Positions 36,012-43,913 of a stretch of DNA of 64,000 bases are shown one piece after another (position 1 is the stretch's first letter; every line of letters begins with the position of its first letter). The stretch is from assembly GCF_042651785.1 (NCBI RefSeq), contig NZ_JBHSEC010000019.1, positions 248,001-312,000 of the forward strand, read 5' to 3'. The stretch comes from Chungangia koreensis (GTDB taxonomy: Bacteria; Bacillota; Bacilli; Bacillales_A; Planococcaceae). The notes under the pieces were generated by a model. That model searched no databases, was not told the origin of the DNA, and saw nothing but the letters and a program-made list of their open reading frames with translations. The position numbers and the translations under genes are program-made.

Positions 36012-37094
36012 CTATTTATATTCTCCTAATATATCAAGCGCCTTTTCTGTTAATGAAGTATCAATCGCATCCTCAAAGTCGAATTCTCCTTGGATGGCAC
36101 CGTATTCTTTATACATTTCATATTGTGCTTTAATATCATCAATGCGCATTTGTCCGTTCGGATCAAGACCGGTAACATTCACTTTTTCCCAAAGTGCAGG
36201 ATCCTTCAATGCTGTATGCATCGTCATGATTTCGATAATTTCATCTTTGCCGTCACCCTTAACGAATGCATCATTATAATCACGAAGACCTTTTAAATAA
36301 GCCAACATGAAGCGCAACGACACATCTTCCTCTTCCTCCATGAATTTTGGAGAAGCGAGCACCATGGCAATTTGAGAATCAGGGGCAAAGTCTGTAGCAT
36401 CTTTAAACCGTTCATGGATACCATTTGCTACACCTTGTGCTATAAGTGGTTCAATATTTAGAGCTAAATCGATTGAACCATTTTCAATCGCACCAAGCAT
36501 GCTGCCGAAATCAGACATTAACACAAATTCAACATCATCGTCTGTCAGTCCGGCATGCTCTAACATTCGTTTATAAATATACCAATCCACCCCATATTCA
36601 GAGGAAACTGCAATTTTCTTCCCTTTTAGATCGGCGTAATCTTTCACTTCATCCTTTACGTGATTGCCAATGACAAATGTAAAATACGACTTTCCTGGGA
36701 CATTATGTCCTTTGTCCGCTACAATTCGGACATCAATTCCTTGTGCAATCGCATTAAAGAAAGAAGCTGTTGATATTCCGCCAGCGATATCCACTTCTCC
36801 CGCGGCCAGAGCAGGAAGCATATCGTCACTGTTTGCGAATTGGGCAAATTCAATTTCTATGTTATAGTCGGCAAAATAGCCTTTTTCCTTTGCGATGTAA
36901 AAGCCCGCTCCCGATGCTGCCCCATCTTCTGCCACAACAACGGTTACCTTCTCCTTCAATGGCGCTAAATCGCCGGAAGGATTCTCTCCAGACTGATCAG
37001 TAGGCGTTGGTGTTGCCGTCTCCGAACAACCAGATGCGACTAACAGTAATGCCGCTAACGGGACCAACACACCTTTAGACAACCATTTCCTCAC
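36012..37094 (-). CDS. ABC importer substrate-binding lipoprotein (NMT1/TauA type)
   Basis: A 360-residue lipoprotein, lipobox VASGC, with a type II periplasmic-binding fold: VVVAEDGAASGAGFYIAKEKGYFADYNIEIEFAQFANSDDMLPALAAGEVDIAGGI. This family binds sulfonates, nitrate or pyrimidine precursors of thiamine. GTG 37094 is chosen: AGAGGGG lies 5 bp upstream and the result is a normal signal peptide; an ATG at 37115 overlaps the ATPase stop. No thiamine riboswitch is seen, so the ligand is open. Confidence 0.88.
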   Translation of the reverse strand: MRKWLSKGVLVPLAALLLVASGCSETATPTPTDQSGENPSGDLAPLKEKVTVVVAEDGAASGAGFYIAKEKGYFADYNIEIEFAQFANSDDMLPALAAGEVDIAGGISTASFFNAIAQGIDVRIVADKGHNVPGKSYFTFVIGNHVKDEVKDYADLKGKKIAVSSEYGVDWYIYKRMLEHAGLTDDDVEFVLMSDFGSMLGAIENGSIDLALNIEPLIAQGVANGIHERFKDATDFAPDSQIAMVLASPKFMEEEEDVSLRFMLAYLKGLRDYNDAFVKGDGKDEIIEIMTMHTALKDPALWEKVNVTGLDPNGQMRIDDIKAQYEMYKEYGAIQGEFDFEDAIDTSLTEKALDILGEYK

Positions 37095-37114
37095 TATTTC
37101 CCCTCTATTCCTCA

Positions 37115-37891
37115 TTATTTTCTCGATTTTTGTACTTCATCCTGAAGATGTTGCCAAATCTCTAAAAAAAGACCTGCCATTTTCTGATCTGCTCGTATTT
37201 GTTCCATCGTCCTCGGCCTTGGAAAGTCAATGCGTATTTCTTTCACGATTCTTCCAGGCTGAGAGCTCATTAATAAGATCCGATCACTTAACAGCAAGGC
37301 TTCATCGATACTATGAGTAATAAATAAAACCGTCTTTTTTGTTTCCTCCCAAATTGAAAGTAGTTCTTCCTGAAGGATGAATTTATTTTGTTCGTCTAAG
37401 GCTGCAAATGGCTCATCCATTAGTAAAATCTCTGGATCATTTGCAAAAGCTCGCGCAATGCTGACCCGTTGCTTCATTCCCCCTGAAAGTTCTTTCGGAT
37501 AAAGGGAAGCGAACTTTTCCAATCCTACTTTTTTCAAATAGTAGGCGGTCCTTTCTTTCACTTCACTTTCCGGCACCTTTCTCATCTTGAGACCAAACGC
37601 TACGTTTTCTTCCACGGACAACCAGGGGATCACACCACGCTCCTGAAAGACCATCGACTGCAGCGGGCGGTCTTTCTCTCCAGATGCTATGTCGAAGGAA
37701 CCGACACTGGGGGTTTCAAGATCAGCTAAAATACGGAGTAAAGTCGTTTTGCCACAACCACTGGGTCCTATCAAACACACAAATTCCCCATCTGTAATAT
37801 CCAAGGTGATTCCCTCAAGAGCTGTTACACTGCTTCCCTTCTTATAGAAGGCTTTCGTTACATCGCGTATGGCAATCTTAGTTCCGCCCAC
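37115..37891 (-). CDS. ABC importer ATPase (TauB/SsuB type)
   Basis: A 258-residue ATPase. Walker A LIGPSGCGKTTLLR, Q-loop QSMVFQERGVIPWLS, signature LSGGMKQRVSIARAFA, Walker B ILLMDEPFAALDE and switch FITHSIDEAL. Start GTG 37891 is set by TGGAGGTGA. It powers import together with the neighbouring permease and binding lipoprotein. Confidence 0.94.
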   Translation of the reverse strand: MGGTKIAIRDVTKAFYKKGSSVTALEGITLDITDGEFVCLIGPSGCGKTTLLRILADLETPSVGSFDIASGEKDRPLQSMVFQERGVIPWLSVEENVAFGLKMRKVPESEVKERTAYYLKKVGLEKFASLYPKELSGGMKQRVSIARAFANDPEILLMDEPFAALDEQNKFILQEELLSIWEETKKTVLFITHSIDEALLLSDRILLMSSQPGRIVKEIRIDFPRPRTMEQIRADQKMAGLFLEIWQHLQDEVQKSRK

Positions 37892-37895
37892 TGCG

Positions 37896-38717
37896 TCACC
37901 TCCACGGTAATATTTTCTTTTGAAGTCCCCTTAGTCCAATAGAGAACAGATAGCCAAAGAAGGAGATCATGATGAGTCCCACGAACATTTCCTTCAACAA
38001 AAAGGCTTTATAGGAGGTCCAGATCAAGTAACCGATTCCTGACGTTGCACCCATCATTTCTGCGGCGACAATAGTGAGTAAAGCTATGGCCTGCCCCATT
38101 TGGATTCCCTCCATCATGACTGGCAAGGCTCCTGGAAAAGCAATTTTCATAAAATAGTCTTTTGAGCTTGCACCATAATTTTTCGCTACATCCAAATAGA
38201 TCGAATCTATATTCATAACGCCAGCTGCAGTGTTGATTACAACAGGAAAGAATACACTTCCTGCAATAGTCACGACTTTAGAGACGTCACCGATTCCAAA
38301 TAGAATAATGATAATCGGCATGAGTGCAAGGGTCGGGATCGGCATGAGCGCCATCACGATCGGGGAGAAGAAATGGCGAACAGGTGAGTAAAGGCCCATT
38401 AAAAGGCCAATCACAATTCCCGGAATCACGCCTAATAGGAAACCGGCAAAAATTCTGTATAGGGAAACACTAATATGTCCGAGCAATTCACCGCTGACCA
38501 GCAAGTCGTAAAACGTTTGGATGATCGCAGTCGGGGGTGGAAAGAAACGTGCATCGATTAGTCCGGTTCTCGATAAAAACTCCCATAGTAGTAAAAGGAA
38601 AATCGGCGAAGCGATCGTCAAGCCTTGTTTTAACCGTTCCGTTAACTGTCTTCGTTTCCACTCCTGCTCTTCAACTACTGCAGGGTGTGCAGCTTTTCTC
38701 ATTTCTTTGCCGCTCAT
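37896..38717 (-). CDS. ABC importer permease (TauC/SsuC type)
   Basis: A 273-residue permease with about six helices. The EAA-loop equivalent is AKNYGASSKDYFMKIAFPGALPVMMEGIQMG, and GATSGIGYLIWTSYK is typical of nitrate/sulfonate/taurine importers. First gene of the three-gene operon; AGAGGTGG precedes ATG 38717. Confidence 0.92.
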   Translation of the reverse strand: MSGKEMRKAAHPAVVEEQEWKRRQLTERLKQGLTIASPIFLLLLWEFLSRTGLIDARFFPPPTAIIQTFYDLLVSGELLGHISVSLYRIFAGFLLGVIPGIVIGLLMGLYSPVRHFFSPIVMALMPIPTLALMPIIIILFGIGDVSKVVTIAGSVFFPVVINTAAGVMNIDSIYLDVAKNYGASSKDYFMKIAFPGALPVMMEGIQMGQAIALLTIVAAEMMGATSGIGYLIWTSYKAFLLKEMFVGLIMISFFGYLFSIGLRGLQKKILPWR

Positions 38718-38782
38718 ACTTCACCACCTCTTCCCTCGCATAATATGTAGGCTATGGGTGAAGTGTGTAGGCCCAGTAATCG

Positions 38783-38806
38783 AAAAAAGACCCGAAAATT
38801 CGGGTC
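38783..38806 (-). terminator. Terminator after repeat locus B
   Basis: GACCCGAA-AA-TTCGGGTC stem followed leftward by TTTTTT. It ends a leftward transcript that would consist of the modular repeat. Confidence 0.85.
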
Positions 38807-38823
38807 CTTGTATTATGTATGGT

Positions 38824-39099
38824 TACAACCTAAGTTCGCCGCGTCCTGCGGCAACGGTTGCATGACCTGCCTCGTGCAGGACTAAGTTCGCCGCGTCCTG
38901 CTGCTCCACCGCTTCGCTCGTCGCAAAATTGCTGGGAAGCAAATTCAGGCAGCTATTTGGCAACGGTTGTCTGACCTGCCTCGTGCAGGCCTAAGTTCGC
39001 CGCGTCCTGTCTGCTCCACCGCTTCGCTCGTCGCAAAATTGCTGGGAAGCCAATTCAGGTAGCAATTTGGCAACGGTTGCATGATCTGCCTCCTGTAGA
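38824..39099 (-). repeat. Modular structured repeat, locus B (two long units and one short unit)
   Basis: Leftward array with a unit length of 109-110 bp (CCTCGTGCAGG-type landmarks at 38870, 38979, 39089). Each unit has hairpin CCTGC-ACGAG-GCAGG and ends GCAGGACGCGGCGAACTTAG. The long units carry the same ~60-bp insert seen at locus A (AAATTGCTG / CAGCAATTT stem, GCGACGAGCGAAGCGGTGG). The last, short unit shows TGCAACC (38862-38856) pairing with GGTTGTA (38830-38824) around GCCGC-AGGAC-GCGGC (38852-38838). Orientation is opposite to locus A, but both read into a terminator. Confidence 0.88.
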
Positions 39100-39114
39100 A
39101 GGTTATTTTACTGA

Positions 39115-39231
39115 TTGAAAGCGCTTGTCATTCGAGAAACGAAGTCCGGCAGGTAAGAACGCCGCGTCCTGCGGCGTTACCTGCATTAGCACATCCTGTG
39201 CGTCATAACGAAGAATGCGAGCGCTTTTCAA
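39115..39231 (-). repeat. Related structured element with the same helix plan
   Basis: Next to the array. Outer arms (39115-39133 and 39212-39231) pair: TTGAAAGCGCT with AGCGCTTTTCAA, plus CATTC/GAATG. Inside, read leftward: hairpin GCAC-AGGAT-GTGC (39201-39189), then GCAGGT / ACCTGC (39184-39179 with 39154-39149) enclosing AACGCCGC-AGGAC-GCGGCGTT (39178-39158) with a CTT bulge. The helix order matches the units at loci A and B although the stems differ in sequence. Confidence 0.75.
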
Positions 39232-39235
39232 CAAT

Positions 39236-39259
39236 AAAAGACCCGGATTTCTCCGGGTC
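39236..39259 (-). terminator. Terminator of the yqxD-ypzG-like pair
   Basis: GACCCGG / CCGGGTC stem followed leftward by TTTTATT. Confidence 0.85.
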
Positions 39260-39285
39260 CTGATTGCACTTAATCCTTCATGAAA

Positions 39286-39438
39286 TTAGAACTGTCTGGC
39301 TTTCGCTTCACTTCTCAAGATTTTATTGTGCAGAGATATCTCTGTACGTCCATTTACTTGAGACTTCTGGTGCTTCTGCCTTGTCCAGTTGTGATGAATC
39401 TGCTGAGATTTCGGATCCAAGTGTTCCGGATTTCCCAT
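39286..39438 (-). CDS. Small basic protein, YpzG-like
   Basis: A 50-residue basic protein (MGNPEHLDPKSQQIHHNWTR, ending NKILRSEAKARQF). ATG 39438 is fixed by AGAGGGTGA 6 bp upstream. The core KHQKSQVNGRTEIS resembles YpzG-type small Bacillus proteins of unknown role; this match is from memory and tentative. It follows the UPF0178 gene and ends 27 bp before the terminator. Confidence 0.65.
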   Translation of the reverse strand: MGNPEHLDPKSQQIHHNWTRQKHQKSQVNGRTEISLHNKILRSEAKARQF

Positions 39439-39502
39439 CTGTATCACCCTCTGCTTCATGTTGGATTTCAAAAGTGAAATCTCTATTAATATGGGTTGAT
39501 TC

Positions 39503-39964
39503 TTACTTTTCATCCGAGGAATTTTTTGTCAATTCCTCACACAGCTTTGTGAGACTTTTCATGAAGGCTAAGTCGTCTTCACGTTGTCTTTTTTTCGGTC
39601 CTTTCGTACGGCCACCAGCTTGACGGACTTTTTTTGAAACATGCCTCATCGACAGTAGCCGATCAATATTGTCATCGGTATAAAGGCGTCCGTTCTGATT
39701 AATTGCATAACCTTTTTTAGCAAGCACCATGGCGGCAAGTCCGTAGTCCTGGGTGACAACAATATCGCCTTTTCCCATCTTATTGACTAAGACAAAATCG
39801 ACTGCGTCCATTCCTTTCGAGACCATCACCGTTTCTGCACCTTCCCGTTGCATCATATGGGACGTATCGCAGAATAATTGCACTTTCAGACCGAACTTGC
39901 CTGCCACCCGGATCGTTTCATCCACTACCGGACAGCCATCTGCATCGACCAAAATGTTTGGCAT
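39503..39964 (-). CDS. yqxD: UPF0178 (YaiI/YqxD) family protein
   Basis: A 153-residue protein of the DUF188 family, with a PIN/NYN-like nuclease-type fold: ILVDADGCPVVDETIRVA, VSKGMDAVDFVLVNKMGKGDIVVTQDYGLAAMVL, and the basic GGRTKGPKKRQREDDLAF. The acidic residues suggest metal binding, but the family has no established activity. Full length for the family. Confidence 0.9.
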   Translation of the reverse strand: MPNILVDADGCPVVDETIRVAGKFGLKVQLFCDTSHMMQREGAETVMVSKGMDAVDFVLVNKMGKGDIVVTQDYGLAAMVLAKKGYAINQNGRLYTDDNIDRLLSMRHVSKKVRQAGGRTKGPKKRQREDDLAFMKSLTKLCEELTKNSSDEK

Positions 39965-40030
39965 GACCTCGCCCCTCTTATCTGACGTGTATTTCTATCT
40001 ATAATATATGCTTACGCACAACAGATTCCA

Positions 40031-41308
40031 TCAGCTTTTGACCTCATCATTTTTAGGCTCATCCACTGTTGGAGTAGGTGGCGGCTGCATCCGAGGTTTT
40101 TTCTTCTTGTTTGGATCTATTTTCTGCCATTTGAAGATTTTGTTTAAGAAACGGAAAATTTTTCCTGATTCTTTTGCGGCAAGAGGACCTAAAATGGCCA
40201 TAATCAGCACATACAGTGCCGAGAGAGGTTGCAACATCGGTGATAAGCCAGCTGCCAGTCCCAAATTGACGACAATGATGGTGAACTCTCCACGAGCCAT
40301 GATGGTTAATCCGATATTAGAAGAAGCCCGATGAGATAGGTCTGCTATTCGGCCAGCCCACATACCGGCTATGAAATTAGATAGAACCGTGATTACCGCT
40401 GCACCAAGTGCAAGCCAAATCGCATCGCCTAACATTGTCGGATCAATACTCAAACCAAAACTGAAGAAGAAGATTGCACCGAAGAAATCCCGGAATGGCA
40501 ATACCATTTTTTCGATTCGTTCCGTATGATCTGTTTCCGAAAGCATTAAACCAAATAATAATGCTCCAATCGCTTCAGCAACGTGTAAAGTTTCTGAGAA
40601 TCCGGCGACGAAAAACAGTCCGGCGAAGACCACTATGATAAAGCTTTCATTGGAAGTGATGGATAAGAATTTGTTGAATACTTTTACTCCTTTCTTAGCG
40701 AGGACGAAGAATAGAAGCATGTATCCAATAGAAATGAGGACTGAAATAATCGTACTTCCAGTTGAACCGTCGCTCATGAGGATTCCAGACATAATTGAAA
40801 GGAAAAGAGCGAGGAAAAGATCATCAAAAAGGATGATACCTAAGATTAATTCCGTTTCTTTATTTCCTGTTCTCCGCAAATCAACGAGAACTTTCGCTAC
40901 AATCGCAGTCGATGAGACAGCCATCATCCCACCAATAATCAACGACTCAAAGAGTGGCATCCCGATGAGGAATCCATATGCGAGACCTAAAAAGAAGTTT
41001 AGCGAGACATAAAGGGTCCCACCTTTTACAATATTTTTACCTGACTTCACTAACTTATCTACCGAAAATTCCAATCCAAGATAGAATAGTAAAAATAGGA
41101 CTCCAATTCTGCCTAAGAAGTGGATCATGTCATCGCTTTGTATGAACGTAAGGTCAATAAAACCAATTACAGGAGCATGAGGACCTACCAACATCCCAAG
41201 TATAATCAGGAATGGAATGATCGAGAATTTCATCTTACCCGATAGATACGCCGCCAAAGCAACAATTAGCAGGGCAACTCCGACTTCGAGTATGAGGTCA
41301 TCACCCAT
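40031..41308 (-). CDS. khtU: KhtU-like K+/H+ antiporter
   Basis: A 425-residue CPA2 antiporter with about twelve helices (LGLEFSVDKLVKSG, GGMMAVSSTAIVAKVL, EAIGALLFGLMLSETDH) and a basic, proline-rich tail. In B. subtilis KhtU exports K+ (and NH4+) in exchange for H+, controlled by KhtT. It starts 3 bp after khtT ends. The family shows a conserved ion-binding Asp/Gln region; LFDDLFLALFLSIMSG fits it. Confidence 0.9.
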   Translation of the reverse strand: MGDDLILEVGVALLIVALAAYLSGKMKFSIIPFLIILGMLVGPHAPVIGFIDLTFIQSDDMIHFLGRIGVLFLLFYLGLEFSVDKLVKSGKNIVKGGTLYVSLNFFLGLAYGFLIGMPLFESLIIGGMMAVSSTAIVAKVLVDLRRTGNKETELILGIILFDDLFLALFLSIMSGILMSDGSTGSTIISVLISIGYMLLFFVLAKKGVKVFNKFLSITSNESFIIVVFAGLFFVAGFSETLHVAEAIGALLFGLMLSETDHTERIEKMVLPFRDFFGAIFFFSFGLSIDPTMLGDAIWLALGAAVITVLSNFIAGMWAGRIADLSHRASSNIGLTIMARGEFTIIVVNLGLAAGLSPMLQPLSALYVLIMAILGPLAAKESGKIFRFLNKIFKWQKIDPNKKKKPRMQPPPTPTVDEPKNDEVKS

Positions 41309-41311
41309 TCA

Positions 41312-41809
41312 TCATTCCCCCTTATTCGTAAGAAGTTGGTTATATGTGCTCTTGACGTCCTTTCTTTCCCCGGAAATGATCAACGTATCGCCCGCTTCGA
41401 TCAATGCATCCGGTCCCGGCGACAAAAGATTTTGTGTGTCTTTTTTAATAATCGCTATGATGGTCACTTTGTAATTGTTACGCACATCCAATTGTCCAAT
41501 TGTCTTTCCCGCAATTTGTGAACCTTCGTATACTTTGAACCATTCAATGATCAAATCATTGAATGCGACATTGATTGATTCCAATGCTTGAGGACGATAG
41601 ACCATTCCTCCGATAATCGCCGCAAACTGTCGTGCTTCGGAATCGTTAAATGTTACACCCGAGATGCTTTGCTCATCATCATCATCGTCATAATGATAAA
41701 TTTCACGTTTTCCATCATCATGAATGACGACGACTACTTTATCGTCCGTTTCAGTAATTGCCTCAAACTTTTTGCCAATACCCGGCAAATCACTTTCTTT
41801 TACATTCAT
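41312..41809 (-). CDS. khtT: KhtT-like RCK_C regulatory subunit
   Basis: A 165-residue protein. N-terminal KhtT domain (MNVKESDLPGIGKKFEAI... IYHYDDDDDEQSISGVTFNDSEARQFAAIIGG) and a C-terminal RCK_C domain (GKTIGQLDVRNNYKVTIIAIIKKD). KhtT gates KhtU in response to a cyclic dinucleotide and pH in B. subtilis. The gene lies between an AbrB-like gene and khtU. Confidence 0.92.
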   Translation of the reverse strand: MNVKESDLPGIGKKFEAITETDDKVVVVIHDDGKREIYHYDDDDDEQSISGVTFNDSEARQFAAIIGGMVYRPQALESINVAFNDLIIEWFKVYEGSQIAGKTIGQLDVRNNYKVTIIAIIKKDTQNLLSPGPDALIEAGDTLIISGERKDVKSTYNQLLTNKGE

Positions 41810-41814
41810 TCGGT

Positions 41815-42075
41815 TTATTCCACCTTCCCGTTATCTTTTGCGTTCATATGCAGCTTTTCAATCAGCCGGTTGACCTTTCCGTCTTCAACGGAATCTTGCA
41901 AATCATGCAGTGACTGCAACGTTCCCTTTATCATAATCACAAGTCCGTCTTCCTCGACAAAAGCTATATGATCGCCTTCTTCGACATCTAACACTTTACG
42001 GATTTGTTTAGGGATTGTAATTTGTCCTTTTGAACTTAGTTTGGACAATTCCACTTGTTTGTCACTTCCTCGCAA
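41815..42075 (-). CDS. AbrB/MazE-type DNA-binding protein
   Basis: An 86-residue protein with the swapped-hairpin AbrB fold: VELSKLSSKGQITIPKQIRKVLDVEEGDHIAFVEEDGLVIMI, then a helical tail. It may regulate the kht operon, of which it is the first gene. It occupies the position of khtS in B. subtilis; it is not clearly the same family. CGAGGAAG precedes the start, and a TATAAT box lies about 25 bp upstream in the gap. Confidence 0.82.
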   Translation of the reverse strand: MRGSDKQVELSKLSSKGQITIPKQIRKVLDVEEGDHIAFVEEDGLVIMIKGTLQSLHDLQDSVEDGKVNRLIEKLHMNAKDNGKVE

Positions 42076-42131
42076 TAAAATTCCTTACTTTCCTTACTTA
42101 TTATATCATTATTTAAGTAGAGGGAAGCTGA

Positions 42132-42899
42132 TTGTACGCCTTAACTCGCCGTATTTCTTTCACTCCCTGCTTACCGTATAATGGATTTATTATGAGTATG
42201 TTAACAAAAGAACAAATTCACCAATTAAATATGTATAGTGTCCGCCTTGAAGAACCGTCTATACCGTTGTTTAGTATAGATGATCTCATGCATCACAAGA
42301 CCCATGAATGTATGGTTGCAATTGAAACCATTAGCAAATCTCCAAACAGAGTAGTTGCTGCTTCATATTTTATGAGACGTTGGGGTATGTTTATTTCCAT
42401 GCAGTTTTATTTGTTGACCTCCTCAAATTTAATATGGGACGGTCAGAATCGAGCGGTATTTGCTGTAGTAGAGGAATATGGATTAAAAACAATCGGGATT
42501 TTCGTGAAAGAGGAGGATTTCCGTGAAGTTAGACCGGATGAGCGAAAAGCAGTCATCCATACTATTTTGAAGAACCAATGCCATGACGTCATTATGAAGA
42601 TCAGGCAGACATGTTCCGTCTCCCCACTGACATTATGGGAAAATATTTTCGGCTATTTAATCTGGCATTATCATGTTTTCCTTTCAACACCCCTCAATAC
42701 TCAAAACGCGTACAAAGATTGGGAAGCACTTTGTTGTGATGAAGTCTGGAAGGGGATCTCCAGTAGCTCCCGTTTTCAACTATATACCGGAGGAAAAGAA
42801 CCATCTCAATTACTGAATGGCCCTGTCCGTAAATCTTGTTGCTTCTCTAAAGACGTACCTGGTCTAATGAAGTGCACCTTTTGCCCTTTAAGCGATTAA
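42132..42899 (+). CDS. FhuF-like ferric-siderophore reductase family protein
   Basis: A 255-residue protein whose C-terminus KSCCFSKDVPGLMKCTFCPL has the Cys-Cys-x10-Cys-x2-Cys cluster of FhuF-type [2Fe-2S] ferric reductases. Such proteins release iron from siderophores in the cytoplasm. Start is unsure: TTG 42132 follows AGAGGG at good spacing, while ATG 42192 gives a more natural N-terminus but sits 10 bp after a TATAAT (42177-42182) and would be leaderless. No siderophore transporter is adjacent. Confidence 0.72.
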   Translation: MYALTRRISFTPCLPYNGFIMSMLTKEQIHQLNMYSVRLEEPSIPLFSIDDLMHHKTHECMVAIETISKSPNRVVAASYFMRRWGMFISMQFYLLTSSNLIWDGQNRAVFAVVEEYGLKTIGIFVKEEDFREVRPDERKAVIHTILKNQCHDVIMKIRQTCSVSPLTLWENIFGYLIWHYHVFLSTPLNTQNAYKDWEALCCDEVWKGISSSSRFQLYTGGKEPSQLLNGPVRKSCCFSKDVPGLMKCTFCPLSD

Positions 42900-42930
42900 A
42901 TGCCTGGCATCAAATGATTATGCCAGGCAT
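42900..42930. terminator. Convergent hairpin
   Basis: ATGCCTGGCAT / ATGCCAGGCAT 11-bp stem between two converging genes; T tails are short. Confidence 0.75.
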
Positions 42931-42934
42931 CAAA

Positions 42935-43780
42935 TTATATAAATTTACCGTAATCCGGTTTCGCGATCTCATCAAAACCTCGGGTCAATAACTCTAAATT
43001 TTCTGCAAGCCATTCTCCTGCTACAGGTATTCCATGACCTGTCACTGCACATGCTGGCTTCAACGCATGCAATTTCTCTACGGATTCCTTCGATGCCTTC
43101 CAGTCAGTCGTCAAATACCTTGGCGGCCCGCTGATTTCCAAATCCTGCGTAAAGACCCGATAAAGTGATTCTTGTTTTACCGTTACAAACGCGTCACCTG
43201 CAATCAGAGCTCGATCGTGTTCACGAAACAGCGATACATGTCCCTCCGTGTGGCCCGGTGTATGAATCCAACGCCAATCCGGCATGGATGGTACTGAACC
43301 GTCTAAAGGAAGGGGCTGAACATGTCCACTCAAGTCAATCCCCTCATTCGGGAACATTTGGGACATTTTAGCTACCATACCGCCTTGAACCGTGGAGTCG
43401 GGCTTAGGATAATTCTTTTCTCCGGTAACGTAGGGAAACTCTAATGAATGGATGTAAACCGGAACTTGCCAACGGTCGACCAATTCAATAAGCGCTCCTA
43501 CATGGTCGAAATGACCGTGAGTCAAAATAATCGCTTTCGGCTTAGCGCCTTCACCAAACCGTTCCTCTGCCGCTTCGATGATTTTATTTGCAGACTTTGG
43601 CATGCCGGCATCTACGAGCACCCAATCATTTGGCCGATCCGGTAGTCCAACAAAGATGACATTCACTACCTGAATCGTAAAACTATACAGATCGGGCGTT
43701 ATTTCAATCCCTTCCCCACTATTAAGCGAGGTCATCGGGATAAAACGTTCAGTCGATGAACTCGCATTTTTTTCCTCCAT
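42935..43780 (-). CDS. MBL-fold metallohydrolase
   Basis: A 281-residue metallo-beta-lactamase-fold enzyme. Zinc ligands are in LTHGHFDHVGAL, HTPGHTEGHVSL, LIAGDAF and the late VTGHGIP. Substrate not assignable (hydrolase, lactonase or glyoxalase II-like). GAGGAGGG precedes ATG 43780. It diverges from the DNA methyltransferase gene. Confidence 0.88.
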   Translation of the reverse strand: MEEKNASSSTERFIPMTSLNSGEGIEITPDLYSFTIQVVNVIFVGLPDRPNDWVLVDAGMPKSANKIIEAAEERFGEGAKPKAIILTHGHFDHVGALIELVDRWQVPVYIHSLEFPYVTGEKNYPKPDSTVQGGMVAKMSQMFPNEGIDLSGHVQPLPLDGSVPSMPDWRWIHTPGHTEGHVSLFREHDRALIAGDAFVTVKQESLYRVFTQDLEISGPPRYLTTDWKASKESVEKLHALKPACAVTGHGIPVAGEWLAENLELLTRGFDEIAKPDYGKFI

Positions 43781-43850
43781 CCACTTTTCCCTCCTCTACC
43801 TTTACCCTTATCCTTTCCCATTATAGGATTCTCAAAACCATCACTAAGCA

Positions 43851-43880
43851 CTAGTTTTAAAACATTCAATATGATAAAAT
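43851..43880 (+). promoter_or_regulatory. Methyltransferase promoter containing a CTAG site
   Basis: TAAAAT (43875-43880) is a good -10 box. Seventeen bp upstream, TAGTTT (43852-43857) occupies the -35 place and overlaps CTAG at 43851-43854, the predicted recognition site of the linked restriction-modification system. Methylation here could tune expression. Confidence 0.45.
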
Positions 43881-43913
43881 TCAAGTAGTCATTCATTTTG
43901 AGGAGGCAACATC

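Noticed and set aside
36012..38717. Thiamine-precursor (ThiXYZ) importer
   Set aside because: The NMT1-type binding protein would allow it, but no TPP riboswitch or thi gene adjoins; left as unspecified Tau/Ssu/NMT1 type.
38824..39231. CRISPR-like array
   Set aside because: Units are ~110 bp, contain internal hairpins and have no short unique spacers of constant length; no cas genes.
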